DNA of 64,000 nucleotides from Fusarium oxysporum f. sp. lycopersici 4287 (taxonomy: Eukaryota > Ascomycota > Sordariomycetes > Hypocreales > Nectriaceae): NCBI RefSeq assembly GCF_000149955.1, contig NC_030989.1:637079-701078 (forward strand). Reading direction: 5' to 3'. A model generated the notes under the pieces. The model saw only the letters and a program-made list of their open reading frames with translations. It was not told the origin of the DNA and did no database searches. Each line of letters opens with the position of its first letter. The stretch's first letter is position 1. A program made the position numbers and the translations under genes. Below, piece after piece: positions 25,899 through 38,000 of this stretch.

Positions 25899-26657
25899 CT
25901 TCTGTTTGGAGTGAAGGGTGAAGGGTGAAGGGAGAAGAGAGAAGATTGGTGTTTGTCTGCAATAATGCGGATGGATGCGGAGGTGAAAACGGAAAGATGC
26001 AGGAAGGAGGGTGAAATCGAAATTTATATACAGGTGAAAACGCAGGCAACAAGTAAACAAGAACACAGTGAGTCACTGTCACTGCGAAGCACGGCAAACG
26101 TGCAGAATAAGAATGTTAACGAGCTCGCAAAGAGGTGTGAGGAAACAATAAGTTTGAGGGGACAATAAGTTTGAGATAAATAAGAAAAGATCAAACCAAC
26201 GAAGAGCCACGGGAGGAACAATAGCCGCAGAGCAAAATGGCAGAGAACGATTATTTAAGTATCCTGATTGCTGGCAATTCACTTCACTTTGAGCATGATT
26301 CTGATACTCGTTTTACTTCTATAATGGTGCTGCCGACGGTTACTAACGCAAAGTTGGACTTCACATCGTTTTCTCGCAAAGAGTTTGAAAGCCAAGCACT
26401 GCTCAAACATGGGGTTTGTTAGCAACATTTTCCCATGGAAGCAGGGGAGAAGACAATAGAATGGAATTAGTACCATAGGGGCAAAATGCGAGAGTCTGAG
26501 CAACAAACTGTAATGGAGGTTTGGAAACGTGCCCAATGCACAATTGCGGCAGGGAATTGTTTGATGACTGTGTTTCCCCTTTGCTTCCTTACAGCTGACT
26601 GCATACTGCCATGTCCCTTGCTTCTTGGTACTGTGATCTGGTTCCCGTATTGACAAC
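25899..26657. other. Intergenic: promoter and leader of the zinc finger gene
   Basis: The segment next to the zinc finger start carries several GGGTGAAGG-type purine repeats (about 25,914-25,945, plus strand), so the leader on the minus strand is pyrimidine-rich. The rest up to 26,657 includes the 3' UTR of the TFIIIC gene. No other gene is seen. Confidence 0.6.
26023..26030 (-). promoter_or_regulatory. TATA-like element of the zinc finger gene
   Basis: On the minus strand the bases read TATATAAA, about 125 bases before the proposed start codon at 25,898. Position and sequence fit a fungal TATA box; function is inferred. Confidence 0.45.
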
Positions 26658-28566
26658 TCATCCATACATCATCTCTCTATCTATATCCTCGTCCCTTACA
26701 GCCGTGATGTCACCATCTTCATCATCTCCTGAATCATCGTCATCCGAATCCTCATTTCCGGATCCCATCTCTTCCAATATCCTAGCCTCTTCTTCCCCTC
26801 GCTCGACCGCCCGTGTCTCTTCAGCTGGTGCCCGCTTCGGTCCTGCGTTGGGGTCTCTAACACGCACGCTGTAACCCTTATGCTTGTTCTTCTTTGTCGG
26901 TTGCCGTCCACGAAGTTGCGTAAGCTCCTCGTCTGTGAGACGTAGATTAGGCAGAGGGAGATGGAATGTTGCTTGATTGGATCGTATAGGAGTTTCGTCT
27001 CCTGCTTGTAGCGTCATTGCGAAATCTTCTCGTGTAAGGTGCCGGTCAAATTGGATCGCGACCAGTTTTGTCTTCATGATGGCCTTGACCTTTGCCCACA
27101 GACCTCCGTGATACCATCCGCTGCTTGGGTCCCATTCGGGACGGATAGCAGCATTCTCAAGAAGCTCTTTGAGTAGTGGGTCGGTAATATCGCATACTTG
27201 CCACACTTTACCATCAGTGTGAAAGGTGTCGCCGTCAAAAACGTGGCTTTCCGAGAGCTCCTCCAGAAATTCCTTCAAGGGGCCCATCTGGACCTTGCGT
27301 AGCGATTTCCACGTCTGACCGCGTTGGGCACGCTTCTGCTTAGGAAGCTTAAACATGAGAGTCTGATAGGTTCGATACTTCGGATCGGTCCGTGGATCGA
27401 TACCATAAGGAACCACACCATCCCTCCATGGCCCTCCCTTGAACTGATAGGCTGCGTAGTTGAGATACTTTTTGAGCTCGTTCCAGTTCTTGAGTTTGCC
27501 TCCAAGGTGATTGAGTAGAGACCGCCGTGTCCACACTGGCCGCTCTTCAAAGGCCGCTTCGAGTTCAGCCATGATTTCCACCATTCTAGGATCGGTCATA
27601 TCGGGTTCAAGTTGAGGTCCAGCTGGTGCAGGGTCTTCTGCGCCAATGAAGTAACCGACTTGCTTCACAGCTGTAGTGTTGACCGTACCGCCATCTTCAG
27701 TGGCACGTACGTAAGGGTTTTGCGAGTATTGGTAGTTGAAAGGGAGGCTCATGTGCGTAAACATCGGTGGTGGTAGAATATCGACATTCGGTCCTTTGTC
27801 AGTTCCAGGTTGGAACTTGAACTCCTTAATCTTGTCGACTGCAAGCTGTTAGTACCCTGAACAGATTTTGGACCAAAAAGCTTACCATCTCCAGGGAGCA
27901 CCTTGTCCACGTATTGTTGCGCAAATGACGATTTGGACATATCCCAGTAAAAGTCCGCAAGCCCCCGAAATCGATGTGTGTTCCGAATAACACCAACTGC
28001 TTCAACCTGGTACTTGTCGACATTGTCTGCCATTGTTCGGCGCAATACTTTGGGGTCGTCCAATCTGGCATGAGATGAGACTCTGTCATTTTCTTGTGGT
28101 TGATCCTCAGCGTCGTTGATTTCAACATCTCCTTCCCATGGTCCATCAGTACCACGCTTGCGCTTACGCCCTGTTCGTTTTGGAACAGTGATTTTCAGCA
28201 CGACATTATGACTGCGGGCATTGTGTGACATGATGGGTTTGCAGAACGGCATCTCTGGCATCAGATAGAGGGGAATCGAGTTTCTCCCTGCATCCATGAC
28301 CTGAATTCCTATTAGTCGAAGTAGAAGACTGAACTGTTATGAGTTCTTACATGCTGGAGATTTGGTACTCGGCCGAACGCCTTAATGGTACGGTCGATGT
28401 TTTCAACCACAGCAGGAATCTCAACAGCACCAATAGCGCGAGAAGGAACTGTATATCTGGGAGCTGAATCTGGATGAACCGAATCATTGGCTCTTTCACC
28501 ATTGTCATTCTCTAGTTGAGCATCATCCAGGCTTTCATAGCCGTTTTCATCGGACGAAATCTCCAT
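26658..28566 (-). CDS. TFC1: RNA polymerase III transcription factor TFIIIC subunit tau95 (GTF3C5/Sfc1 family)
   Basis: Three exons, 28,566-28,351, 28,300-27,886 and 27,838-26,658; 603 residues. Introns of 50 and 47 bases carry good donors (GTAAGA, GTAAGC), and the second has TACTAACAG shortly before its acceptor. The protein is part of TFIIIC, which binds the A block of tRNA gene promoters and recruits TFIIIB. The N-terminal third, which pairs with tau55 in yeast, contains a conserved opening (IPAVVENIDRTIKAFG). The middle holds a basic patch (KRTGRKRKRG) and an aromatic block (LADFYWDMS). The C-terminal half carries the winged-helix-like region (RPVWTRRSLLNHL) and LKKYLNYAAYQFKGGPWRD. The tail is very acidic (DSDDDDSGDDEDGD), typical of the family. 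Length is close to yeast Tfc1 (649). Confidence 0.93.
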
Positions 28567-30757
28567 CTTTGCTTGCCAACTGTTATTGTAGTCGTGACAT
28601 CAAAACGAAAGGCCCAATTTATGAGAAAAAGAATATTGTTGTATCTTCATGTAAGTTCTGTTGTCGCCCTGTAAACTCTAGGTTGAAAAAACAACACTGA
28701 CAAGCTCCAGATACACACCGGAGCTAACTTTTATGGGAGGAAGACGGTGACACAACAGACCCAAGAATAGTGGCCAATTGGAACTCGCTGATGAGTCGGA
28801 GTCTGTGCTGATGCTGCCCAAATTAACGGAGGGGGAAAGTCGATGCCGCTGTTGCATTGGATACGCGATGATGATGACTTGACGTGATTCTCACCAGGTG
28901 CCCTTGACATTGATTTCGTTGTGGCTGGGGATGGGGCTTCGCGCACTGTCTTTCTGACCTGAAAACACTGGCAGAGGACAGTGTCATTCTAGTTAACTTC
29001 TGTGGCTGTTCTGGTCTGTGCTTACGACCTGGCTTATCAAACTCCAATGAATGTTGGGTTCGAAAGGGTATCGGTATCACGAAGAGAAACAACGAGACCA
29101 GAAAAGACTCACGATTGAAACATCTGCTTAACTCACGGCTGATATGATCTGAAAACACACTTTGTCGTTCCCATCTTAGCTATGGAATGTTCTAAGCTGT
29201 ATCCTCTCTCTCACCTGAATTTGCACCTGCATGCCTCCAACAGCACAACAAAACTGGCTTACAATCAGTCAATTACTAGAAATAGAGAGTATCACTAATA
29301 TGCTCAAGTCTAAAGCACATTTTAACGTTCGTCTGATATCCTTTCTTCTAGAATGGACTTTCGAGATTCTGTTTATCTGCGGCTGAACATTCCCATGTTA
29401 AATGCCCGGCCTCTTACACAGCCTACCTGTAATTTCGGCCGCGTGACTGGTTCAACTCACACCTAGTGGCACTCCAACTGACTCCCTTGACGCCCACTTC
29501 TTGGCAGATCGGTATTTGATGTCCTTTCAGTTGAACTTAGAAATAACTATAAACAACATAAAGTGATACAAATAATAGCTAAAAGATAGCCAATATCAAA
29601 CGCATTAAAGCCAATGTACCTTAAATTATAGCAAGCATTGATCCAAGCCTCTCCCTAATTACCAGCTCCTACCAAGCATTGGGGTCCATTCAGGAGGGGC
29701 ACATCCCCCTAATGTGCCTCTGCAGCGCCTCTCTAGTGGTTTCACCGCCCGTTCCTAGTCATCCCAACCAGGGTCAATCCAATTGAGCTCACCAGTGCAT
29801 GCCTAGGGGATCTGTTAGCGATAGCACAGCATCTGCACACTGTCACTAACAGCTGGTGATCTACGTGAACACCATGACCCGAACCTGACCTCCCTCTCCA
29901 ATAATCGAAGCGCGTTCCCTCCAACTGGAGCTTCCACCCCCCCGCAAAGCACAATACCTACTCTTCGCCGGCGCCCAACGACAATCACGTCCGCTACCTA
30001 CGACAAGTTTCCGATTTCCTCATCGACGACAACGAGGCTCGAGTCTGAAGCCGCCGTGAGCATCTCGACCACGCCGCGTCCTTGACATTTCTTCTTCTTC
30101 GTTCCACTTCCAGTTCTACTTTGCTCCTCACGACCTTTGATCTTACTACGTTTTCTCCTCCCTAAGACAAGACAGCAGCACCAGGAAGCATCAGCAGAGA
30201 CCAACCCGGCCGAGCCCCCGTTCCAGTTTCCCACCCTCCTGCGCAAGTACCAGCCAGCGCCTCAGTCAGTACCAGCGCCCAGCACTCGCACTGCACAGCA
30301 CCGCACTTGATTGCACCTCATCTCGACGCACTGTCGCCCAACACCTACCAAAGATCTTCAGCTCTGGCTGGTTCAGTGCTTCATCGTTCTTCTCCTGCAT
30401 GGGATCAATCGTCGCTTTTCGCTTCCCGAGTAGTCTTTTTACACCAGCTGCCCCGGCCTCATCAGCTTAGAAGCTCTCGCACTCGCGGTCTTTCGTCCGG
30501 CTCTCGACAGCACCACAACGCTCTCGCCAGGCTGGCCCCTCTCCTCTTACCTTGAAATCGACCCCTAACAAAGATTATCGACATCGCTCATCGCTACGAC
30601 GCCTCGATTCATTGATATTGTTGCTTGCGCAGCTGTTATCACACCCTCAACGTCCCTTTGCCCCTGACGTCGTTGCCCCGGTGCCCCACTGCCTCATACA
30701 GTTGAGCAGCGGGCGTCTTAAACCGCCCCTCCACACGACACGCTGTTGTCCGACAAG
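28567..30757. other. Divergent promoter region between TFIIIC and B56 genes
   Basis: About 2.2 kb between two divergently read genes. From about 29,880 to 30,757 the plus strand is C- and CT-rich and contains only one ATG, which suggests a long leader of the B56 gene. The part from 29,300 to 29,700 is more AT-rich. No other gene is supported. Confidence 0.55.
30399..30470 (+). promoter_or_regulatory. Upstream ORF in the B56 leader
   Basis: ATG at 30,399 opens 23 codons and stops with TAG at 30,468-30,470, 287 bases before the proposed main start. It is the only ATG between about 29,880 and 30,757, so it would be translated first if the leader starts upstream of it. Regulation is inferred. 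Confidence 0.45.
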
Positions 30758-32946
30758 ATGAAGCGCTTCAGTCAGAGAGTTGTATGTCACTGTTGCTTTA
30801 TTATCTACTAGTTTTGCTTGTGCTAATATCATCCAGCTCTCGCGTGGGAAAGATCCAAATAAGTCTTCTTAAGAAGAACAAGGATTCCAAGGATGGTACC
30901 GCGTCTCCTTCATCACGGGATTCCAATCAGTCACCCGTGCTCACGCCCTCATCCTCCACGTCGACCTTGAACGATCCTAGAAACAAGCCACTGCCACAGA
31001 ACAATGCTGGACACGGAGGTGAACACGGCAGTGGCTCACAGCCCTCCAATCTGTCCAATGTAACTCAGGCCGGTAGCACCCCTGATCGCTTTGCAACTGG
31101 AGGCGCTTCGAGCCCCAACGGTGGAAGTGCCAACTCGAGACTTCCGCCAACTGTTGTCATCAGCCCAACACCAGGTGTAAGTTACACTTCTCGCTACCAT
31201 TCAGTCTCGAACTTTCGACTAATCACAATTACCACAGCATATCCCTCCCCCCGGAGCCGCCGAGACGATGCCACACGATTTGGCCCCTCCTAAAGCAGGA
31301 CAAAAGTCACTCTTGATCCATCGAGGAATAGATAACCGCGATGCGATTCCCGAGGGACTCAGAACCCCAAAGAGACAGCATTCTTCACGATTCGACATCT
31401 CCGCCCACCGCGAGCTTGAGAAGTTGCCTGGATTCCACGAGGTCCCCCCTAACCGACGACAAGAACTCTTCATGCAAAAGATTGATCAGTGCAACGTCAT
31501 TTTCGACTTCAACGATGCGAGTGGTGACATGAAGTCCAAGGAGATCAAGAGGCTAGCTTTGCACGAGCTACTGGATTATGTCGCCAACAACCGACAAGTC
31601 ATCACGGAACCCATGTACCCCAAGGTTGTCGACATGTTTGCCAAGAACTTGTTCCGTCCGATCCCTCCTCCAATGAACCCTCAAGGCGAAGCTTTCGATC
31701 CCGAAGAGGACGAGCCTGTTCTTGAGGTCGCTTGGCCGCATATCCAGGTCGTTTATGAGTTCTTCCTTCGCTTCATTGAGAGTCAGGATTTCAACACCAA
31801 CATCGCCAAGGCCTACATTGACCACAGCTTTGTCCTCCAGCTTCTTGAGCTTTTTGACTCAGAGGACCCCCGTGAGCGAGACTTCTTGAAGACCACCCTC
31901 CATCGCATTTACGGAAAATTCCTTAACCTACGATCCTTTATTCGACGATCCATCAACAACGTCTTCTTCCAATTCACCTACGAAACCGAGCGATTCAACG
32001 GTATTGCCGAGTTGCTCGAGATTCTTGGCTCTATTATCAACGGGTTTGCTCTCCCTCTGAAGGAGGAGCACAAGATCTTCTTGACCCGAGTGCTATTGCC
32101 GCTGCACAAGCCCAAGAGTCTGAGCATGTACCACCCTCAGCTTGCCTACTGTATTGTGCAATTCTTGGAGAAGGATGCTTCTCTTACAGAAGATGTAAGT
32201 TAAACTTGTTGTTTCTTAGACGTCATACTAATCATCACAGGTGGTTTTGGGATTACTCCGTTACTGGCCCAAGGTCAACAGCACAAAGGAGGTCATGTTC
32301 CTCAACGAAGTCGAAGATATCTTTGAGGTCATGGATCCTGCAGAGTTTGCGAAGGTTCAAGAACCTCTGTTCCACCAGCTTGCCAAGTCTGTCGCCAGCC
32401 CTCACTTCCAGGTTGCCGAGCGAGCCCTGTACTTCTGGAACAACGAGTACTTCTGCAATCTTGTCAGCGACAATGTTGAAATCATTCTGCCCATTATGTT
32501 TGCTCCTCTCTACGAGAATTCAAAGGGCCACTGGAACAGGTATGTGACGTTGAACGCTCTGAAGGACCAAGTCTAACTGTCACAGAACGATCCACGGCAT
32601 GGTTTACAATGCTATGAAGCTGTTCATGGAGATTAACCCACAGTTATTTGATGACTGCTCGCACGACTACACAGAACAGCAGAACAGCGCAGCAGCACGT
32701 GAAGCTCTTCGAGAGCGTAAATGGGCTGCTTTAAGCGAGAAGGCCAACCAACAGAGGGAAAGCAATGGCAATGGAACCGCCGATGCCCCATCAGCACAAA
32801 ACCATGTCAACCCCATGCCTCGTGTAGACGAAGTCGACCCAGTCACCGAGGATAATTCGAAGCGCCTCGATTCGCTTAAGTTGCAAGACGGCCGACCCAA
32901 TCTCCACGAGCGACAGAACTCTGTAGGATCTACTCGAAGTCGGTAA
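30758..32946 (+). CDS. RTS1: Protein phosphatase 2A B56 regulatory subunit (B' family), N-terminus unclear
   Basis: B56 subunits direct PP2A to targets in cell cycle and stress control. Clear exons are 31,238-32,194, 32,241-32,539 and 32,586-32,946 plus an upstream exon ending at 31,176. They encode the HEAT-like B56 core ([64 protein letters not shown]). The variable N-terminus is Ser/Pro-rich (about residues 20-150). Exon 1 is probably 30,758-30,781 (MKRFSQRV). Splicing at the obvious acceptor (exon from 30,837) gives an early TAA at 30,870. Using the AAG at 30,871-30,873 as acceptor instead keeps frame and gives about 647 residues. Reading through intron 1 from the ATG at 30,784 also keeps frame. 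A one-base sequencing error is a further explanation. Confidence 0.9.
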
Positions 32947-33811
32947 TCCAAGTTAGCAGCTATCCAACATTCGTCAATGCATCGAACTTGGATAAGAAAG
33001 GGACGAATCCCCTTTCCAAAGTCGAATACAGAGGGACACTGGTGGATTCGGATAACGATCATTGCTGCATAGTCGTGTTTGGCGGTGGTATTATGATTAT
33101 GAGAAGGGATTGGTCTTTCGCGGTTCAATAATGGACTAAAGAACACGCGTACTCGACATACAGTCACTTTTACTGGGGTTGGGACTGGCCAGTGTGAGCA
33201 CCGTCGCTATATTTCGCCTTTTGACTCTTGAACCTTCTCTTGGTTTGCGCCTCAGCTAGACCACATTCAGGGGGGATTGTTCTGGGGAGGACAAAAGCGT
33301 GCAGATATTACAATGCTACTGAGTTCTCTCTCTGGCTCTCGAGATGACAAGAAAAGAACGCGTGTTTTTATACTATATTGCCTGTCGTGGCATGATGGGA
33401 ACCGAGCATTAAAAAAACATGGATGTCTACGCTTCTCGTGTAACTCTTTGGGGCGAATACTGAACTTTGTCTGTTCTTTTCTTCTTCTTTACTTCTTCTG
33501 GCTGTCTCACTTTTTTCACCCTCCCGCGACATGGAACCGGGCGCATGGAGGAGCTGTAGGTTCTTCGCTGGTCCCGGGTTTGAGTTGTGTTTTTGTGCTT
33601 TTGCTGTGTGTAAAGAGGGAAGAGGGATTGAGGGTCTGCTTGGTTTTATGTAGACGATGAATGAGCAAGACTAAAATAAAAGTCATCACTATTACGACGT
33701 CGGTAAATCATGGATCAGGTTGTGTGAAAGATGTGAATCAAATTCAGAGATCTATTATTGACATGTAGTTGTACATCAGTGTATCTCGTTACAAATGTCT
33801 CATTGAACACC
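32947..33811. other. Intergenic between convergent genes
   Basis: It holds the 3' UTRs of the B56 gene (+) and the CID-domain gene (-). T-rich runs near 33,475-33,500 fit a 3' UTR. No gene is seen. Confidence 0.6.
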
Positions 33812-35475
33812 TTACCATCCTCGACCTCGATCATATCCACCCCTCCCTCTACCACGATATCCGTTTCCTCTCCCCCTCCCTTGATATCCGTTGTGCGGCA
33901 GAGGTGGAGGCGGTGGAACATTCCAGCCACCCATCATCTGGCCCATCATGGCTGGGTTAGGGGGGAACCAGCCTGGTGCCATATGTGGAGGAGGCGGCGG
34001 AGGCGGCCAAGGACCTTGGTAACCTGCTGGAGGAGGCGGAGGGACAGGGAAGTCTCCTGGTGGGGGAATAGGAGGGAAAGGCGCTGAGGGTGCTTGCTGA
34101 GGAAAAGGAGGCGGGCGATATGAACGGTCTTGGGGAGCCTTGCCTTGGAAGGGCGGAGGTGAACGCGATGGTGATCTGCTGTACCCTGGGCGCTCAAATC
34201 GTGCTTTACGGCTTCGACTCCGACTCCGGCTTCGGCTGTAGCTGGGACTGCGTGGTCGTTTTGTGCTGCGATCGTTATCACGACTATATGATCGGCTTCG
34301 GCTACGGGAAAGACTTCGACCCCTGGAGTCTTTTGAATCTCGTCGGCGCTTGTGCGTAGGTCGTGAAGAACTTCGTGTTCGACTGCGTGAATAGCTGCGA
34401 GATCTGGAGCGCGAACGACCCCTGTCTGACCCCTTTCTGCCCTTTTTCTTTCTCTCCTTCATTTTCTCGCAAAACTGACGGGACCAGCCGTAGTATGTGT
34501 CTCCTGCGATAACCTCGCCAGTGATTTCATCCAGAACAACTCGTTCCCCTAACTCATTTAGATCGTTACCGGGTTCGTCGTTCCACTTTTGCTCCTTCGA
34601 GAACATGCGCTCAACCTCTCCCAAGAGGTCTTGCACAGCGTTGACGAGAACCTTGTCTGCAGGGCCAGCAGCGAGTTGAATAGGCCGAATCTGGTCAGGA
34701 AACATTGGTTTCGTCGAGTTTGGAGTCAGGTGAGGTAGCCATGTTGTCGCGGGTAGATCATACCACGGTACTGTGCTGTCGCCGTGGAAGGAAGGGAGCG
34801 CAAAGGGCGCGTCCTTTGCAAGCTTGAGAGTAACACTGGATGTTTGCGCTTCTTGGGCGGTTTGAGGAGCTACACCACTTGCGAGAGCATCTTCAAGCTT
34901 TTTGGCGAAACTTGACTTGACGTATTGCTGATTCTCCCACAGGCGAATAAGATTCGCGATCTTTTGCTTATGTTTCGGGCAATTGTCGAACGCGGCGGCG
35001 CTTGCGATCATCCCAGGCAAAACGGGTTCCCAAGCTGTCGCAAACTTGAAGTCATCATTCCTCGTGACGGCGTGATACAGCACGTCATTTAAAACATACA
35101 GAAGATGCAGTCTCCGTCGCTTAAGGCTCGGCCGTGAGCCGTCGTCTTGTAGACTCTTGGATAGGGCATTGAAGTATTTTGCCAGGGCAGTCGTGCGCGC
35201 GGCAGAGGGCGCAATTTTATCGATGATCCAAACCTTGCATTTCTGTTTGACCAAAAAAAGCACGCAAAATTTAGTGACTTCTGCTTGGGTACAGAGGGAA
35301 GAGCTTTTCAAGCGATGGAGCAGACCTGGACGTTGGGGCGCGAGCACTTGGCGAGGGCGTCTGTTAGGATCGGGAAGAAGGCATCGACTTCAGGACGGCT
35401 AAGGGATGTTGGATCGGCGCGGAAGAGAGTGGCAGAGAGGGTGGCCTTTGCGATGGCCAGCTCTGGCGTGGCCAT
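33812..35475 (-). CDS. CID and RS-domain RNA-processing protein (CHERP-like)
   Basis: Two exons, 35,475-35,326 and 35,242-33,812, with an 83-base intron between whole codons; 526 residues. The first 145 residues form a CID, the fold that binds the C-terminal repeats of RNA polymerase II (KVWIIDKIAP, RRLHLLYVLNDVLYHAV, KIANLIRLWENQQYV). This block resembles that of CHERP, a U2 snRNP-associated splicing factor. Residues about 335-430 are Arg/Ser dipeptides (for example RSRSRSYSRSR), as in SR-type splicing proteins. The tail is Pro-rich and ends in an RGG-like stretch (GYRGRGRGGYDRGRGW). I infer a nuclear role linking transcription and splicing. Rtt103-type CID proteins are an alternative, but they lack this RS tail. 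Confidence 0.85.
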
Positions 35476-36089
35476 TCTTCTGAGTGGCACTAGAGACTCT
35501 ATTACGAAGACAATAAAATGTTGAACGAACGAAGTTGATAATGGAAGCTATGGTGGAGCTGAGGCGAAGTTAGAGCCTCCTTCAACGGGTGCGAATGCGG
35601 CTAATTGTCGGGTCTCTCAGCACGTGGCTTGGCTGCACAAGCGGTAATTCGAGTATGACGCCCATGACGAGCCGCGAATAACGTCAGTTTACCTGTACCA
35701 TCTCAGAAAAATACCCAATTCAATTTCTCGTAATACTGATTTAGTGAGAGTGTACTAACGTTGCAGCAACACAGAAAAGAGCGATTCTTTCCGTAGAAGC
35801 TCCAAGCGAGGTCGGAACAGGTTCAAGGCTCCACTCCAACCGGTCTTGTCCGTAAGGATGTGTTGCATCCAGCTTATCACCGAATATGACAGCGTTGGTG
35901 AGCAAATTTGTGTACATTTTGCAGATGAAATAAATTCAATGTGATAGTTTCTCAATTCGAAATATCCAAGCAATCTGAAATCCTTTGCCTTTTTCTAGTA
36001 AATCATAATGACGATGCGTTAAGGTAATTGTTATACACAGCTCCAATACCGAGCCCTCTCCTCATATACACATTTCCGGGGTTGTTGGC
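35476..36089. other. Intergenic: CID gene promoter and DUF4748-like gene 3' UTR
   Basis: About 610 bases, both neighbours on the minus strand. No reading frame or repeat worth noting is seen. Confidence 0.6.
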
Positions 36090-36608
36090 TTAAGAGAATC
36101 GATCTCCCTTTGGACTTCGGTATACATTTGCACTTTCGTATTTGCTCTTCTCTCCAATTCGCTGGCTCTCGGTCTCGGGCGCATGTCTCGTAGGGGCAGG
36201 GTCGCTGCTTGCTTCTTGGCTTGGGGAGCCGGTGCTATCGGTGCGGGCAGGGCTTCCGTTGCCCTCTGTGGTTTCCAAGTTCTCGATCATCTGTCTCTTC
36301 TTACGGTGGGCTTCCATCTTGGCCTGTCGGTCGGCGTTGATCTGCTGCTTAGCAAAGTAGTAGGCACCGCCACCAGCTGTGACATGGTCAATTGATGTGC
36401 TAGGGAAGAAGGAATTGTGAGGTTATGTACCGACGCAAAGAGAGCCCCAGCCCAGCCTATGATTAACATTGTCAGCTTCGAATTGCTAGATTTCGGGGGG
36501 GCGGAAATCGGAGGCGCAAAAGTACGAACCAGAAAGATTTAACCTAGAGCAGTCAGTATCAACGGCGCAATAATCGGATTTGTCTCCTTGGAAACTCACA
36601 GTGTTCAT
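36090..36608 (-). CDS. Small DUF4748-like protein with three micro-exons
   Basis: Four exons: 36,608-36,600 (9 bases), 36,543-36,530 (14), 36,456-36,431 (26) and 36,376-36,090 (287); 111 residues. The joined N-terminus contains a conserved block (WLGWGSLCVAGGGAYYFAK) that I associate with DUF4748, small fungal proteins with a Gly-rich hydrophobic N-terminal segment, probably a mitochondrial or membrane anchor. The rest is charged and probably disordered (KMEAHRKKRQM, then many Ser/Thr/Glu). The exon chain is supported because frames match only in this way and the conserved block spans three junctions. Donors are GTGAGT, GTTCGT and GTACAT; the last two are weak. Function is unknown. Confidence 0.75.
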
Positions 36609-38000
36609 TTTGGCGATAATCGACAGTTCAGAGTGATGTTGAAATTTTTGACAGCGAAAATCGGGACGCAGGATTGAAGGACTGTAAGAGGCAGGGTTTT
36701 GTCAAGGTGTAAGTGGAATGGCCTGACATGATGAACCGAGAGGTTCCTTTCAAGGTCCAGGCCTTGTCGCTTGGCGCCAGATTTGGGTACGTACCGTTGA
36801 AGAGCTCTGGTGGTTTTCAGTGCTTGACTTGACCATCTCCCGCCGCTAGAACAGTTTCACCTTGGGGCGTTGCGGCAACCACAAACTGCCGTGAGAAAGG
36901 TCACAGGCGCAGCTTATACAGGGATCAATTCATTTGTGCTTTGATGGCACGGGGCGAGTTGAATTGAACCTTATGATATGTGATTTTTGGCCTCTATCGG
37001 CACTTGATTCCTTAGGGCCAGTCGACAATCTGTAGTTGGGAAGTCTTATGATGAGTTTTGAGTATCTTAGGCCTTCTCTAACAAATATCTGTAGAGTTCT
37101 TCTAAGTTACAGATAAATATGTGCAACTGTTTCATGACAGTCGATCAACAGGTACAACGACTAAATCGGACAATTTCCAAGGTCCCTTTAGCATGATATC
37201 AATTTCAGCGAAAGCTTAGGCAATATAATTTATCCCAAGCCTCGGGATAACCTTAAACTATTTACAAAAATGTTCTTCCTTAGCGATTATCCTTACATCA
37301 TGACGTTCCTTATTCCATTTACTGACCGCGTGGACATCTTGAACTTCGATGGTTTCCCCGCTGATACACCCCTGAAGCCTTAGCGGAAATCACTGACCCT
37401 GGTAGTTCTACAGTGCATCATTCATGAAACGAACCTATATGCACAGTATCAACCTCTCGCAAAACGCATGTCTCTACAGTGCCAAGAACAACGCCAGACG
37501 CACCCACTTATGACATAAGGGTGGCTCAGCCAGCTCGAAATTGTGAGAGACCACGCAAGACAACTCGCAGCAAGATCGACATCGAAGCCACGAGGAGAAT
37601 AGGGGACTTTGAATGAGAAAAAAACAAGACACTTCTCCAAAACATCCCTCGCTAGTTTTCCACGCACTTCCACCACGATATCGACAATACGAGACTCTTT
37701 GGGTTCTCGCCAAAGGCCCCTGTCATCAACATTAACATCACCCACCCGCTCTTTCGTCGACCCCCAATGTTCCTTGTCACTGCCCAGTGCCGACTTTTGG
37801 AGCTTTAACTTACCGTCTCGAATTCTGACTTTTCATTACAATCTCTTTGCTTGACTCTGGCTTACTACGACCTGTCGCGCCGGATTCAGCTTCCACTTTC
37901 GACTGTTGATGCCTTCATGAGTGAGACGACTGGGCGTGGGTGTAGCGGGTAGAGTCACCCTCGACCCTCGCTGTCGAGAGGAAGCATTTGTTTTATTATC
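36609..38000. other. Divergent promoter region between the DUF4748-like gene and the 5-phosphatase
   Basis: 1.39 kb. The part from 36,990 to 37,330 is AT-rich, and 37,600-37,900 becomes C/T-rich as expected for the 5-phosphatase leader. No supported gene apart from the short uORFs near 37,909. Confidence 0.55.
37909..37952 (+). promoter_or_regulatory. Two overlapping uORFs before the 5-phosphatase
   Basis: uORF1 (37,909-37,920) reads MPS and stops; uORF2 (37,917-37,952) starts within uORF1's last codons and has 11 sense codons. Both end about 50 bases before the main ATG at 38,001, so they could lower or tune its translation. Confidence 0.4.
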
